Notes: generated by a model from the sequence alone, not told the origin. DNA of 64,000 bases from Thalassospira marina (GCF_002844375.1 NZ_CP024199.1:3078001-3142000); one strand, 5' to 3'. Shown: positions 34,399 to 43,777, counted from the first letter of the stretch. Program-made: numbers and translations.

Positions 34399-34545
34399 CC
34401 ATCGTCTCTTCTGTTCCCCATCGCACCCTTCCTTTCTTCATGTTCTGGCATCTCTTCGCGCATACCGCTCGCCACTTCATTGGGCCGGTTTCACCGATGC
34501 CAATCCAGATCCCATTCCCATCCTCAAACCCAAAAGGACAATCTG

Positions 34546-35448
34546 ATGAAACATCCCCATCTGCTGCGAACAGCGCTGGTATCTTCGCTGATGTTATTTA
34601 CCGCCGGTGCCGCATCGGCCAAGACGCTTAATGTCGTGACCAGTTTTTCCATTCTGGCAGACGTGGTTGAAAATGTTGGCGGCGACCATGTGAAAGTCAC
34701 CAATCTGGTTGGCGCGGATGGCGACCCGCACGATTACGAACCTGCCCCGCAGGATGCCATCGCCATTCATAATGCCGATGTCACGTTTTTAAGTGGTGAG
34801 GGCCTTGAAGGCTGGTTTGCGCGCATCACCAAGGCCGCCAATGGGGCAAAGGCACCTGTTGTGGTTTCCGATGGCATCAAAACCCACGAATTTGAAGAAG
34901 ACGGCGAAAAAACCACCGATCCCCATGTCTGGAACAGTGTCGCCAATGTCATGATCTGGGTTGATAACATCAAAAAGGCGCTGATCGCCGCCGACCCCGA
35001 AGATGCCGCCTATTTCAACAAAAATGCGGCTGATTACAGCACCGTCCTGCAGGCGCTGGATGACAATATTCGCCACCAGATTGCCCAAACGCCAAAATCG
35101 GCGCGTAAAATCCTGACCAGCCATGATGCCTTTGGCTATTACGGGCAGGCTTATGGCGTAAGCTTTCTTTCGCCCTTGGGCGTTTCAACGGAATCCGAGG
35201 CATCGGCCAAGGATGTGGCGGATCTGATTTCGCAGATCAAATCGGAAAACGTGCATATCTATTTTCTGGAAAATTCCAATGATTCCCGTCTGGTCCGCCA
35301 AATCGCCAAGGCAACCGGTGCAAATCCGGGGGGTGAGCTTTATCCTGAATCGCTGTCAGACAGCTCCGGCCCAGCCCCAACCTATGTCGAGCTGATGAAA
35401 TACAACACTGCCCTGATGGTTCAGGCAATGAATGGCAGCACCCAGTAA
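34546..35448 (+). CDS. znuA: Metal (probably zinc) ABC transporter substrate-binding protein
   Basis: 300 residues with a signal peptide (about residues 1-25, cleavage near ASA/KT). Cluster A-I (TroA/ZnuA) fold. Predicted ligands are His62 (GDPHDYEP), His127 (DPHVWNS) and His193 (TSHDAFGYY), plus an acidic residue near 268-272. The three-His set fits zinc better than manganese. There is no His-rich loop, unlike E. coli ZnuA, so it resembles the AztC or short ZnuA type. AAGGA ribosome-binding site 8 bp before the ATG. It lies 147 bp after the permease, in the same operon. Confidence 0.85.
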   Translation: MKHPHLLRTALVSSLMLFTAGAASAKTLNVVTSFSILADVVENVGGDHVKVTNLVGADGDPHDYEPAPQDAIAIHNADVTFLSGEGLEGWFARITKAANGAKAPVVVSDGIKTHEFEEDGEKTTDPHVWNSVANVMIWVDNIKKALIAADPEDAAYFNKNAADYSTVLQALDDNIRHQIAQTPKSARKILTSHDAFGYYGQAYGVSFLSPLGVSTESEASAKDVADLISQIKSENVHIYFLENSNDSRLVRQIAKATGANPGGELYPESLSDSSGPAPTYVELMKYNTALMVQAMNGSTQ

Positions 35449-35474
35449 GCTGAGCCCGCCAATAAAGGCATAAG

Positions 35475-35508
35475 AAAGGGACGAGGCCTGAACTGGCCCC
35501 GTCCCTTT
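35475..35508. terminator. Bidirectional terminator between znuA and the TonB receptor gene
   Basis: Stem AAAGGGACG-A-GGCC with one internal mismatch and a 6-base loop, between two convergent genes. Confidence 0.75.
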
Positions 35509-35533
35509 GTCTGTTTCGCGCCAGCTTTGCCGG

Positions 35534-38071
35534 TTAGAAACGATATCGCAGGGTCGCCAGCATGGTGCGTTCTTCACCGAAATAGCAATTCGCCAGCGTA
35601 TTGCATGAAGCGATGTAATCCTTGTCGAACAGGTTATTGATGTTAAAGCGCATATCGGCATTTTCCACGCCCAGGCGCGATAAATCATAATCAAAGGACA
35701 GATCGACAATGGTGTAATCGGGCACGCGCTGCGTATTGGTTGCCGTCGCCCAAGTTTCGCCGACATAACGCGCACCCGCTGCAACATCAAGGCCCGCCAG
35801 CATACCGGCATCAAAGCTGTATTTGCCCCAAAGGGACGCGCTATGTTCGGGCACCTGCATGGGTGTTTTGCCATCCTTGGCATCGCCCGGTGCATCGTAA
35901 CTTGCATCAGTATAGGCATAACCCGCGATCATGCTGAAATGATCGGTCAGTTTTGCCCGTGCTTCAAGTTCGATGCCCTGGGATTTGATCGTCCCTGCCG
36001 GGGAATAGATAAAGGTGACCGGGTCGGCAATCGCGACATTTTTCTGTTCGATATGGAAAACGGATGCGGTGAGCAACAAGTCACGCCCGGTGGGCTGATA
36101 TTTGATCCCGGCTTCATACTGGGTGCCTTCGGTGGGGGCCAGCGGGTCCCCGTTGGCATCGGCATACAGGTTGGGATTAAATGATTCCGAATAGCTGACA
36201 TAAGGTGCCACGCCATTATCAAACAGATAAAGCAATCCGGCACGGGTGGTCAGTTTGCTGCGGTCTTCGCCGGTGCGTTTTTCGCTCTGCCGGTTCAGGC
36301 TATCGGTTTCAACCCAGTCTTCCCGCGCACCCAATGACAGGCGCCAGTTTTCATAGGAAAGCTGGTCTTCAATATAAAGGCCGGTTTGTTCCAGCGTCTT
36401 TGTTGCCAACGCATAGGGCGTGCCAAACGTAACGCCGGGATTACCATATGACGGGTCCCACGGATTGATCGTGGATGCCGGCACATACCAGTAATTGGTC
36501 CGTGACCGGCGATGCTGGTAATCCAGCCCGCCAACAACCGTATGGTCAACATCGCCAGTGGTAAAATTACCCGTTAGCTGGTTATCCACCGTAAAGGCGC
36601 GCAGGCTTTCATAACCGCCATAATAGGAACGGTTCAGGTTGTTGCTCGTCCCGTTCCAGCCGGTCTGATAGATCTGGTCGATATCGACATCAGAATCGAG
36701 AAAACGGAAATTCTGCCTGAAGCTGAGATCGTCGTCAAAATCATGTTCGAACTGATAACCGATCATGTTTTGCGTGCGATCAAACTTTTCCAGCGACGGG
36801 TCGCCATCAAAAAAATTGCGCGAAATATACTGCCCGTTATGCGGATAAAGTGTGCCTTCCGCCGGTGCGCCGTTATGGGTACCGCCTTCCGGGTCACGCT
36901 GGAAATATCCCATCAGGGTCAGACGGGTATCGTCCGTGAAATTTGCCGTTAGGGACGGCGCAATCACATAGCGTTCTTCCTTGGCATAGTTAAACTGGGT
37001 GCCGGATGCATCGGCCTTCCCCACCAGTCGATAGGCCAGTTTGTCACCTTCGGTCAGCGGGCCGGTAACATCAAAGGCAACGCCGCGCTGTTCGCGCGTA
37101 CCATAGGAAAGTTCAACTTCACCCTTTTGTTCAAATTCCGGTTTTTTGCTGCTTAACGCCACCAGACCACCAGGTGAAGAGCGGCCATATAAAACCGATG
37201 CCGGGCCTTTGACCGTATCGATCCGTTCGACAAAATAGGGATCGATCTGCATCGAGCTATAGGTCGAATCATCGCTCATGGTTTTCATGCCATCGAGATA
37301 GATATTATCGATGCTGCGATCGACCAGCCCGCGCAAAATGACATAATCATAGCGGTTGGATGCCCCAACCTGCCCGGTAAAGGCACCAGGGGTATATCGC
37401 ATCGCCTGCATAACGGTTTGCGATCCCTGGTCTTCAATTTCATCAGCCGTTACCACCGAAATGCTTTGGGCGGTTTCCAAAATCGGCGTGTCGGTTTTAG
37501 TGGCCGAAAGCGACCGTTTGGCGACATATCCCTGTACGGGGCCATCGGCGCGTTCAATTTCGCGGTCTGCCTCGACCCGGACCGGGTCCAGAACAATGCC
37601 ATTGCTGGCATCGGTCGTGGCTGAACGGCCAATAATCGTGATGGTGTCATCCGCTGTCACGCGCCAGCTATAACCCGACCCGGTCAGCAACATCTGCAGG
37701 GCCTGTTCGCGGGTAAAACGGCCCGAAACCGCCACGGCCTGCACATTGGCAATGCCCTCGCTGGGGAAAAACAGTTTTACATCGGCCTGATCGGCAAATG
37801 CGGTTAACGCCCGATCCAGATTTTGCGCCGGTATATCAAACTGAACCAGGGCATCATTTGCCAATGCCCCACTTTGCGCCTGTGCCGGGGCAGATACCAC
37901 CGCCATACCGGCCATAACACCACCTGACAGCACCGTGCCCAGCAAAAGCCTGCCTGCGAACCGGCAAATGGCCATGCCGGATTTTTTGTGAGGCGCGCCA
38001 AGCGTGCAAACAGGCCGCAAAACAGACAAAGGCACATTGTGCCCACTGGTGCGGTTTGAACCGAACGTCAT
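35534..38071 (-). CDS. TonB-dependent siderophore receptor with signalling domain
   Basis: 845 residues from the ATG at 38071 (a TTG lies at 38080). Signal peptide ending near PAQAQS, then an STN (secretin/TonB N-terminal) signalling domain (about residues 70-145, FDIPAQNLDRALTAFADQAD...), a plug domain (SISVVTADEIEDQGSQTVMQAMRYTPG) and a 22-strand barrel ending in the canonical Phe (LATLRYRF). The CNTLANCYFGEERT segment near the C-terminus is typical of ferrisiderophore receptors. The STN domain, with the adjacent FecR and ECF sigma genes, indicates FecA-type trans-envelope signalling. A Fur-type box precedes it. The siderophore is unknown. Confidence 0.93.
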   Translation of the reverse strand: MTFGSNRTSGHNVPLSVLRPVCTLGAPHKKSGMAICRFAGRLLLGTVLSGGVMAGMAVVSAPAQAQSGALANDALVQFDIPAQNLDRALTAFADQADVKLFFPSEGIANVQAVAVSGRFTREQALQMLLTGSGYSWRVTADDTITIIGRSATTDASNGIVLDPVRVEADREIERADGPVQGYVAKRSLSATKTDTPILETAQSISVVTADEIEDQGSQTVMQAMRYTPGAFTGQVGASNRYDYVILRGLVDRSIDNIYLDGMKTMSDDSTYSSMQIDPYFVERIDTVKGPASVLYGRSSPGGLVALSSKKPEFEQKGEVELSYGTREQRGVAFDVTGPLTEGDKLAYRLVGKADASGTQFNYAKEERYVIAPSLTANFTDDTRLTLMGYFQRDPEGGTHNGAPAEGTLYPHNGQYISRNFFDGDPSLEKFDRTQNMIGYQFEHDFDDDLSFRQNFRFLDSDVDIDQIYQTGWNGTSNNLNRSYYGGYESLRAFTVDNQLTGNFTTGDVDHTVVGGLDYQHRRSRTNYWYVPASTINPWDPSYGNPGVTFGTPYALATKTLEQTGLYIEDQLSYENWRLSLGAREDWVETDSLNRQSEKRTGEDRSKLTTRAGLLYLFDNGVAPYVSYSESFNPNLYADANGDPLAPTEGTQYEAGIKYQPTGRDLLLTASVFHIEQKNVAIADPVTFIYSPAGTIKSQGIELEARAKLTDHFSMIAGYAYTDASYDAPGDAKDGKTPMQVPEHSASLWGKYSFDAGMLAGLDVAAGARYVGETWATATNTQRVPDYTIVDLSFDYDLSRLGVENADMRFNINNLFDKDYIASCNTLANCYFGEERTMLATLRYRF

Positions 38072-38113
38072 AGTGATCAACCCTTATAAAATCTCACCCC
38101 AATGCAAATGACT

Positions 38114-38130
38114 ATGATAACTGTTATCAT
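38114..38130. promoter_or_regulatory. Fur-type box upstream of the TonB receptor gene
   Basis: Perfect 8-1-8 palindrome ATGATAAC-T-GTTATCAT, close to the Fur 7-1-7 motif (TGATAAT-N-ATTATCA). It is centred about 50 bp before the receptor start, consistent with iron-dependent repression. Confidence 0.75.
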
Positions 38131-38230
38131 TTGCTGTTGATCATATGACGAAACCCGCCCAACGAACTTGCAGCAGATTTTTCAAAAAAATTGCATAAAA
38201 GTTTTTTGGGGTGAGGTTTAAGGCGTTAAA

Positions 38231-39625
38231 TCAATAGATTAAGGTTATGACCGGCGTTGAAATAACGCTGGCCGGTGTTGTTTTATCAATCGATTTCAAC
38301 AGATCATCAAGGTCATGGAAATCGAACACACCACTAACCTTTAGCGACGCCAAATCCTGATTGACCAATACAATGCGCCCTTTGCGATAACGCTGTATTT
38401 CGGCAATAACGGTATTTAGCGGTTGCTGGTTGAAAATCAGTTTGCCGCGCAGCCAGGCACTTTGCCCGGCATCATCAAATGCCCGAACGGTGCCCAATCG
38501 CCCGCTGGCATCATAGGAAACCTGCTGCCCGGCCAATACATGCACGCCATCATCGCCCAAACCTTTGGCAACGACATTCGTGCTGACGGCAGATGTGTTG
38601 GCATCCGGCATATCGGCCTTTGATGTGCCCCCATCGCCATTGGCCGCAGATACCGCAACAATCCCCTCACTCACCCGGACATAAACGGCGTCATCGCCCA
38701 ATGCCACGTCATAGGATGTACCAACGGCACGCGCCTGCCCGTTTCCGGCAATAACAACAAAGGGCCGGTCGGGGTTTTTATGCACATCAAACCGCGCCTC
38801 GCCAGCCTGCAAATGCACCTCGCGCCGGGTCGGTGTATAATTCACCGACAGGGCCGAAGCGGTGTTCAGATGCACAACCGTGCCATCAGCCAGGGTGATA
38901 TTTTGCTGTTCGCCAATGCCGGTGGCGTAATCGGCAAACAGACCAGAAACCGGCCCAACCATGCCCGGTACAATCCCGGCTGCGGCCCCACAAACCAGCA
39001 CCAGAAAAACCACCATCCACAAGGCAGCGCGGCCACCAAAACCAGTGCGGGTGCGGGCACCGGCACCAACACTCGTACCAGCGCGACGGTAACTGGCCAC
39101 TACCGCGCCGTTAGGGGGCACGGCATATCCGCCCTTCCCATCGTCGTTTGGAGCCTGTGGCACCGCATCCTTGTGGCTTCCACGCACGCTTGCCCCGGCA
39201 ATAGTTGCATTCGGGGATGACACGGGTCTGTTTTCAGACCGGCGCTTTGACATTGACGTACTGGCAGAACCATCCACCCCGGCAACGCCTGCAAAGTTAG
39301 GCGTGTTAACAGCATTCTCGGGCGCCGCGTCGCCAGCCCCCTGCCATTGCCTTGCGGTGGCCGTGCGGCCAATACCATCAAACAGGGTGCGGGCATCGGC
39401 CATGGCCTGCATATGGTCGGGCGATTGCGCCAGCCAGTGCTGATATTGCTGCTGCATATCGGGCGTGACCTGACCGGAAGACAGTTTTACCAGCCAGTCA
39501 ATCGCGGCATCGCTAATGTCCTGCCGGGTTTCTTCCTGGTCCGCCGACCGGGTTTTAAGCGGGTCCTGCCCGTCTGAATTTCTAGTCACCGGCTTGTTCC
39601 TGTTTTCTGGCCTGCGATCCAACAC
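38231..39625 (-). CDS. FecR-type anti-sigma / signal-relay protein
   Basis: 464 residues from a GTG at 39625. Residues 36-90 are the cytoplasmic DUF4880 domain (ISDAAIDWLVKLSSG...) that binds the sigma factor. Then comes an unusual linker of about 110 residues rich in Gly, Ala and Ser. One membrane segment (about residues 200-222, LWMVVFLVLVCGAAAGIV) leads to the periplasmic FecR domain (TLADGTVVHLNTASALSV onward) and a C-terminal STN-like domain (LIFNQQPLNTVIAEIQRYRKGRI). It would read receptor occupancy and control the ECF sigma factor. Typical FecR has about 320 residues, so the linker is the odd part. Confidence 0.88.
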   Translation of the reverse strand: MLDRRPENRNKPVTRNSDGQDPLKTRSADQEETRQDISDAAIDWLVKLSSGQVTPDMQQQYQHWLAQSPDHMQAMADARTLFDGIGRTATARQWQGAGDAAPENAVNTPNFAGVAGVDGSASTSMSKRRSENRPVSSPNATIAGASVRGSHKDAVPQAPNDDGKGGYAVPPNGAVVASYRRAGTSVGAGARTRTGFGGRAALWMVVFLVLVCGAAAGIVPGMVGPVSGLFADYATGIGEQQNITLADGTVVHLNTASALSVNYTPTRREVHLQAGEARFDVHKNPDRPFVVIAGNGQARAVGTSYDVALGDDAVYVRVSEGIVAVSAANGDGGTSKADMPDANTSAVSTNVVAKGLGDDGVHVLAGQQVSYDASGRLGTVRAFDDAGQSAWLRGKLIFNQQPLNTVIAEIQRYRKGRIVLVNQDLASLKVSGVFDFHDLDDLLKSIDKTTPASVISTPVITLIY

Positions 39626-39685
39626 AGAAAAATCGGCCCCTTGAAATATAGACGTTCGGGCGCATCAAAATCGGCAATTGAAATT

Positions 39686-40219
39686 TCATTTATTTTGATC
39701 CGCCCGCCAAAGTTCATCGCGGCATTGTTGCAATGCGCGGGCAATATATTTGGCAACCATGCTTTCCGAAACCCCCAATTCCTGTGCAATGCGGGCATGG
39801 GAAAAGCCATCAACCCGAAACATCAGCAATGCACGGCGCGGATTTTCCGGCAGGCGGTCCAATGCGCGGTCAATCAATGCCAGTTGCTGGCGGCCCATTA
39901 CCGTGACTTCGGGCGATGGTTTTGGGTCTTCGACCTGTTCGGGCACCAGCCCGGCATCGGGGTGGCTGCTGGCAAGGTGGCGTTTTTCACGGCGCATCCA
40001 GTCAATGGCAAGGTTCCCCGCAACGCGATAGACATAGGCACGCGGATTATCAATTTTGCCATCACTCACCGGGGCGGATGCCAGGCGCAAATAGGTATCC
40101 TGGGCGATATCGGCAGCACGTTGCGCATCCCCGCCCATACGGCGGGTCAGAAACCGGACCAGATGGTCATAGTTTTCCTGAAAAATGCTGATCAAAACCG
40201 ACGCTGTATCGCGACGCAT
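39686..40219 (-). CDS. FecI-type ECF RNA polymerase sigma factor
   Basis: 177 residues: sigma region 2 (FLTRRMGGDAQRAADIAQDTYLRL, then NPRAYVYRVAGNLAIDWMRRE, about residues 23-80) and region 4 (ALIDRALDRLPENPRRALLMFRVDGFSHARIAQELGVSESMVAKYIARAL, about residues 113-163). This is the FecI iron-starvation group. It is followed 60 bp later by fecR and then the receptor on the same strand. A Fur-type box sits about 90 bp upstream. Expected to direct transcription of the receptor gene once FecR signals. Confidence 0.92.
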   Translation of the reverse strand: MRRDTASVLISIFQENYDHLVRFLTRRMGGDAQRAADIAQDTYLRLASAPVSDGKIDNPRAYVYRVAGNLAIDWMRREKRHLASSHPDAGLVPEQVEDPKPSPEVTVMGRQQLALIDRALDRLPENPRRALLMFRVDGFSHARIAQELGVSESMVAKYIARALQQCRDELWRADQNK

Positions 40220-40309
40220 CTAACGGGCCTATCCTGCGCAACCAAACAACCCCTTATGCTTTCGGAGGGGAATGACCTTCTGCATAACAAGAACACCCCG
40301 CCCTCGCAA

Positions 40310-40324
40310 TGAGAATAATTATCA
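40310..40324. promoter_or_regulatory. Fur-type box upstream of the ECF sigma gene
   Basis: TGAGAAT-A-ATTATCA, a 7-1-7 inverted repeat with one mismatch, matching the Fur consensus. Placed between the queF terminator and the sigma-factor start. Confidence 0.78.
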
Positions 40325-40340
40325 ATCCTAAAATCAACGC

Positions 40341-40374
40341 AAAATAAAAGCAGGAAGACCGAAACCTTCCTGCT
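40341..40374 (-). terminator. Terminator of the queuosine operon
   Basis: Perfect 9-bp stem AGCAGGAAG with an 8-base loop, followed on the minus strand by TTTTATTTT. Confidence 0.8.
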
Positions 40375-40477
40375 GTAGGGTTATTCAATTTTGTATCAGT
40401 CTGCGATCAAAAATGAATAATGGCCAAGGGCGTATTGCTGCGGATCAAACCGCGCAAAACGCCCTGCCTTTTCAAAT

Positions 40478-40945
40478 TCAACCGCGCCCGCGATAGGGGG
40501 CGACACCCTGATCAGGGATCCAGACACCTTCGGGTGCCGGGCCGGTCTGGTAAAACACATCAATTGGAATGCCGCCGCGCGGATACCAGTAACCGCCAAT
40601 ACGCAGCCATTTCGGGTCCAGCGTTTCGACAATGCGTTTGCCAACCTTGATCGTGCAATCTTCATGGAATGACCCATGATTACGAAACGAGGTTAAAAAC
40701 AGCTTCAGCGACTTGCTTTCGACCAGCCAGTCTGCCGGGACATAATCAATCACCAGATGGGCAAAGTCGGGTTGGCCTGTGATCGGGCACAGAGACGTAA
40801 ATTCGGGTGCGACAAAGCGCACGCAATAATCGGTTCCGGCCTGCGGGTTTTGCACCCGTTCCAGTACGGCTTCTTCCGGGCTTGCGGGCTGCTTGGTATC
40901 GCCGCCCAGCATCGTCAGGTTCTGGTAAATGCTTTCATCAGCCAT
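40478..40945 (-). CDS. queF: 7-cyano-7-deazaguanine (preQ0) reductase QueF
   Basis: 155-residue unimodular QueF of the tunnelling fold, reducing preQ0 to preQ1 with NADPH. The catalytic Cys is in FTSLCPITGQPDFAH (about residues 49-63), and the QueF signature ESKSLKLFLTSFRNHGSFHE lies at about 76-95. I chose the ATG at 40945; a TTG two codons upstream also opens the frame. Last gene of the operon, 25 bp after tgt. Confidence 0.95.
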   Translation of the reverse strand: MADESIYQNLTMLGGDTKQPASPEEAVLERVQNPQAGTDYCVRFVAPEFTSLCPITGQPDFAHLVIDYVPADWLVESKSLKLFLTSFRNHGSFHEDCTIKVGKRIVETLDPKWLRIGGYWYPRGGIPIDVFYQTGPAPEGVWIPDQGVAPYRGRG

Positions 40946-40970
40946 GATCAATTCCTTGTTAGGGCCTGGC

Positions 40971-42113
40971 TTAATCCTGGATCATCGGCACAGGATCAAT
41001 ATCCCCGCCTTCCTGACCGGCATAAAAATCCCTGGCAAACGCTTCCATCCGGCCTTCATCGATGGCATCGCGCATGCCCTTCATCAGGTCCTGGTAATAT
41101 TGCAAATTATGCCAGGTCAGCAGCATTGCGCCCAAAATCTCGTTCGCCTTGATCAGATGATGCAGATAGGCGCGCGAATATTGCGAACAGGCCGGGCATG
41201 AACATTGATCATCAAGCGGGCGGTCATCATCGCGGTGACGGCCATTTTTAAGGTTCACCGTCCCCCGGCGGGTAAAGGCCTGGGCATTACGGCCCGAACG
41301 GGTGGGCAATACGCAATCAAACTGGTCAATCCCGCGCATGACAGCCCCGACCAGATCGGACGGTTTGCCAACGCCCATCAAATAACGCGGTTTGTTGGCG
41401 GGTAGCATATCAACGCAGAAATCCAGCGTTTCAAACATTACCTGCTGGCCTTCACCAACGGCAAGCCCGCCAACCGAATGGCCCGGAAGGTCCAGTTCGG
41501 CCAGCTTTTCGGAACTTTCACGGCGCAAATGTTCAAACACACTGCCCTGCTGAATGCCATAAAGGGCATAACCCTCACGTTCGACAAAGGCATCGCGCGA
41601 CCGTTTGGCCCAGCGCATTGACATACGCATGCTTTCGGCCGCCACTTCCTCGGTTGCGGGGAAAGGCGTGCATTCATCAAAGGCCATGGTGATGGTCGAC
41701 CCCAGCAAATGCTGAATTTCCATCGAACGTTCCGGCGAAAGCGAAAATTTGCGTCCGTCGATATGGCTTTTGAAGGTTACACCTTCTTCGGTGATTTTGC
41801 GCAAACCTGCCAGCGACATCACCTGATACCCGCCACTATCGGTCAGGATCGGTTTGTCCCAATTCATGAATTTGTGCAAACCGCCAAGGCGGGCAATGCG
41901 TTCGGCACCGGGGCGCAACATTAGATGATAGGTATTACCCAGCAAAATCTGTGCGCCAGTGGCCGCGACGCTTTCAGGCATCATGCCCTTGACGGTGGCA
42001 GCCGTCCCCACCGGCATAAAAGCCGGGGTTTCAATAACGCCATGCGCGGTGTGAATGCGCCCGCGCCGTGCCTTGCCATCCTGTGCCAGCAATTCGTATC
42101 GAAATTCGGTCAT
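40971..42113 (-). CDS. tgt: Queuine/preQ1 tRNA-ribosyltransferase
   Basis: 380-residue TIM-barrel enzyme that swaps guanine-34 of GUN-anticodon tRNAs (Tyr, His, Asp, Asn) for preQ1. The active-site Asp is in ILTDSGGYQVMSL (about residues 90-102), with a second in LPTRSGRNAQAFT-adjacent FDCVLPTRSG. Structural zinc ligands are in CSCPACSQYSRAYLHHL (about residues 306-322). The start overlaps the queA stop by 4 bp (ATGA). Confidence 0.97.
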   Translation of the reverse strand: MTEFRYELLAQDGKARRGRIHTAHGVIETPAFMPVGTAATVKGMMPESVAATGAQILLGNTYHLMLRPGAERIARLGGLHKFMNWDKPILTDSGGYQVMSLAGLRKITEEGVTFKSHIDGRKFSLSPERSMEIQHLLGSTITMAFDECTPFPATEEVAAESMRMSMRWAKRSRDAFVEREGYALYGIQQGSVFEHLRRESSEKLAELDLPGHSVGGLAVGEGQQVMFETLDFCVDMLPANKPRYLMGVGKPSDLVGAVMRGIDQFDCVLPTRSGRNAQAFTRRGTVNLKNGRHRDDDRPLDDQCSCPACSQYSRAYLHHLIKANEILGAMLLTWHNLQYYQDLMKGMRDAIDEGRMEAFARDFYAGQEGGDIDPVPMIQD

Positions 42114-43168
42114 GACTTTTTCAGTGCTTCAACTTTGTTGGCGCATTCCAGAAGCGAACAGTCGCCATAGGAATAGAAACGGTATTTCTGCGCAATTGCA
42201 TGGTCATAGGCCGCCTTCATGCGCTCAAACCCGGCAAAGGCCGATACCAGCATGAACAGGGTCGAACGCGGCAGATGAAAATTCGTCAGCAGCAGGTCAA
42301 CACCGCGGAATTTGTAACCCGGCGTAATAAAGATACTGGTTTCGTTTTCAAACGGTTGAACAATACCATCTTCATTGGCCGCACTTTCCAGCAGGCGCAG
42401 CGACGTTGTGCCCACAGCCACAACACGCCCTCCTTTGGCCCGTGTTTCATTGACCAGTGCGGCAATTTCCGGCGAAATGCTGCCCCATTCGGCATGCATT
42501 TTATGATCATCCGTATCGTCAACCTTGACCGGCAAAAATGTGCCCGCCCCCACATGCAGTGTAATGGTCCGGCGGAGAACACCGCGCGCATCCAGATTTG
42601 CCAGCAATTCGGGGGTGAAATGCAAACCTGCGGTCGGCGCGGCAACGGCACCGTCATGCTGGGCAAAGATCGTCTGGTAATCGTGACGGTCCTTGTCATC
42701 GCCCCCGGCCTCACGGCGGATATAGGGCGGCAGGGGCATAACGCCGTATTTTTCCAGCGCGGCAATCAGGTCAGCACCGGCAACATTGAAGCGCAACAGC
42801 ACTTCGCCGCCGTCTTTTTTGTCCATGACTTCGGCTCCGAAGCTGTCATTGACCTTGAATATCTCACCCACGCGCAGCTTTTTCGCCGGTTTGGCAAAGG
42901 CGCGCCATTGTGCCAGGCCTTCCTGTTTGTGCAGGGTGACTTCGATTTTGGCATCGCCGCGTTTGCCAAACAGGCGCGCGGGGATCACGCGGGTATCATT
43001 TGAAATCAGCAAATCGCCGGTGCGCAAAATATCGGGCAGTTCGCGCACGATACGGTCATTCATCTGACCGGCGCTAAGGTCCAGCATACGGGCGGAATCA
43101 CGAGGGTCAGCCGGATGTTCGGCAATGCATTCACGGGGCAGTTCAAAATCGAACAGATCGACTTTCAT
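42110..43168 (-). CDS. queA: S-adenosylmethionine:tRNA ribosyltransferase-isomerase
   Basis: 352 residues. Transfers the ribosyl part of SAM to preQ1-34 in tRNA to make epoxyqueuosine. Family features: MKVDLFDFELPRECIAEHPADPRD at the start, PTAGLHFTPELL (about residues 180-191) and HVGAGTFLPVKVDD (about residues 206-219). 4-bp overlap with tgt downstream and 48 bp after the transporter gene. Confidence 0.97.
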   Translation of the reverse strand: MKVDLFDFELPRECIAEHPADPRDSARMLDLSAGQMNDRIVRELPDILRTGDLLISNDTRVIPARLFGKRGDAKIEVTLHKQEGLAQWRAFAKPAKKLRVGEIFKVNDSFGAEVMDKKDGGEVLLRFNVAGADLIAALEKYGVMPLPPYIRREAGGDDKDRHDYQTIFAQHDGAVAAPTAGLHFTPELLANLDARGVLRRTITLHVGAGTFLPVKVDDTDDHKMHAEWGSISPEIAALVNETRAKGGRVVAVGTTSLRLLESAANEDGIVQPFENETSIFITPGYKFRGVDLLLTNFHLPRSTLFMLVSAFAGFERMKAAYDHAIAQKYRFYSYGDCSLLECANKVEALKKS

Positions 43169-43216
43169 TGTTTTTCCATCTTGGCAGTGTCAGGACACCA
43201 CAATCAACAGGCGGGA

Positions 43217-43777
43217 TCAGGCGTTGGCGGACTGGGCAGCCATGCCGCCATTGCGGCCCACCGGACGAATGACCGACATCAGCATGCGGAAAGGTGCAAG
43301 GCAGGTCATCGCCATAATCATCTTGGCCGAAAAATCACCCAGCGCCCATGTATGCCACGGCAGGCCGGTCCCGGCAAATGCGATCGAGAAAAACAGGGCG
43401 GTATCGAGCATCGAGCCCACGGTGGAGGAAACCAGCGGCGCCTTCCACCAGCTTGCCTGACGCAGGCGGTCAAACACGGTAACATCCATCAATTGCGCCA
43501 CCAGAAATGCCGTGCCCGATGCCAGGGCAATGCGGGTATCGGCAAAAACCAGTGACAGCACAACCGCAATGGCAAAGCCCGACAAAACCACCATGCGTGC
43601 CGCCTTTGCGCCACGGGCACGGTTGGTAAGGTCCGTCACCAGAAAGGCGACAGGATAGGTAAAGGCGCCAAAGGTCAGCCAATCGGCCAGAACGCCGGGC
43701 AACGGATATTCGACCAGGATGTTCGAGGCGACAACCGTTGCGGCCATTGCCAGAATGCCTGCAATGATGGCTTTCAT
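43217..43777 (-). CDS. yhhQ: Queuosine precursor transporter (YhhQ/QPTR family)
   Basis: 186-residue integral membrane protein of the vitamin-uptake-transporter-like family (formerly DUF165), which imports preQ0 or preQ1. Around six membrane segments are visible. Family motifs are LTFGAFTYPVAFLVTDLTNRARG (about residues 34-56) and the GTAFLVAQLMDVTVFDRLR region (about residues 88-106). First gene of the operon with queA, tgt and queF, which strongly supports the substrate. I looked for a preQ1 riboswitch in the leader and could not see one. Confidence 0.9.
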   Translation of the reverse strand: MKAIIAGILAMAATVVASNILVEYPLPGVLADWLTFGAFTYPVAFLVTDLTNRARGAKAARMVVLSGFAIAVVLSLVFADTRIALASGTAFLVAQLMDVTVFDRLRQASWWKAPLVSSTVGSMLDTALFFSIAFAGTGLPWHTWALGDFSAKMIMAMTCLAPFRMLMSVIRPVGRNGGMAAQSANA

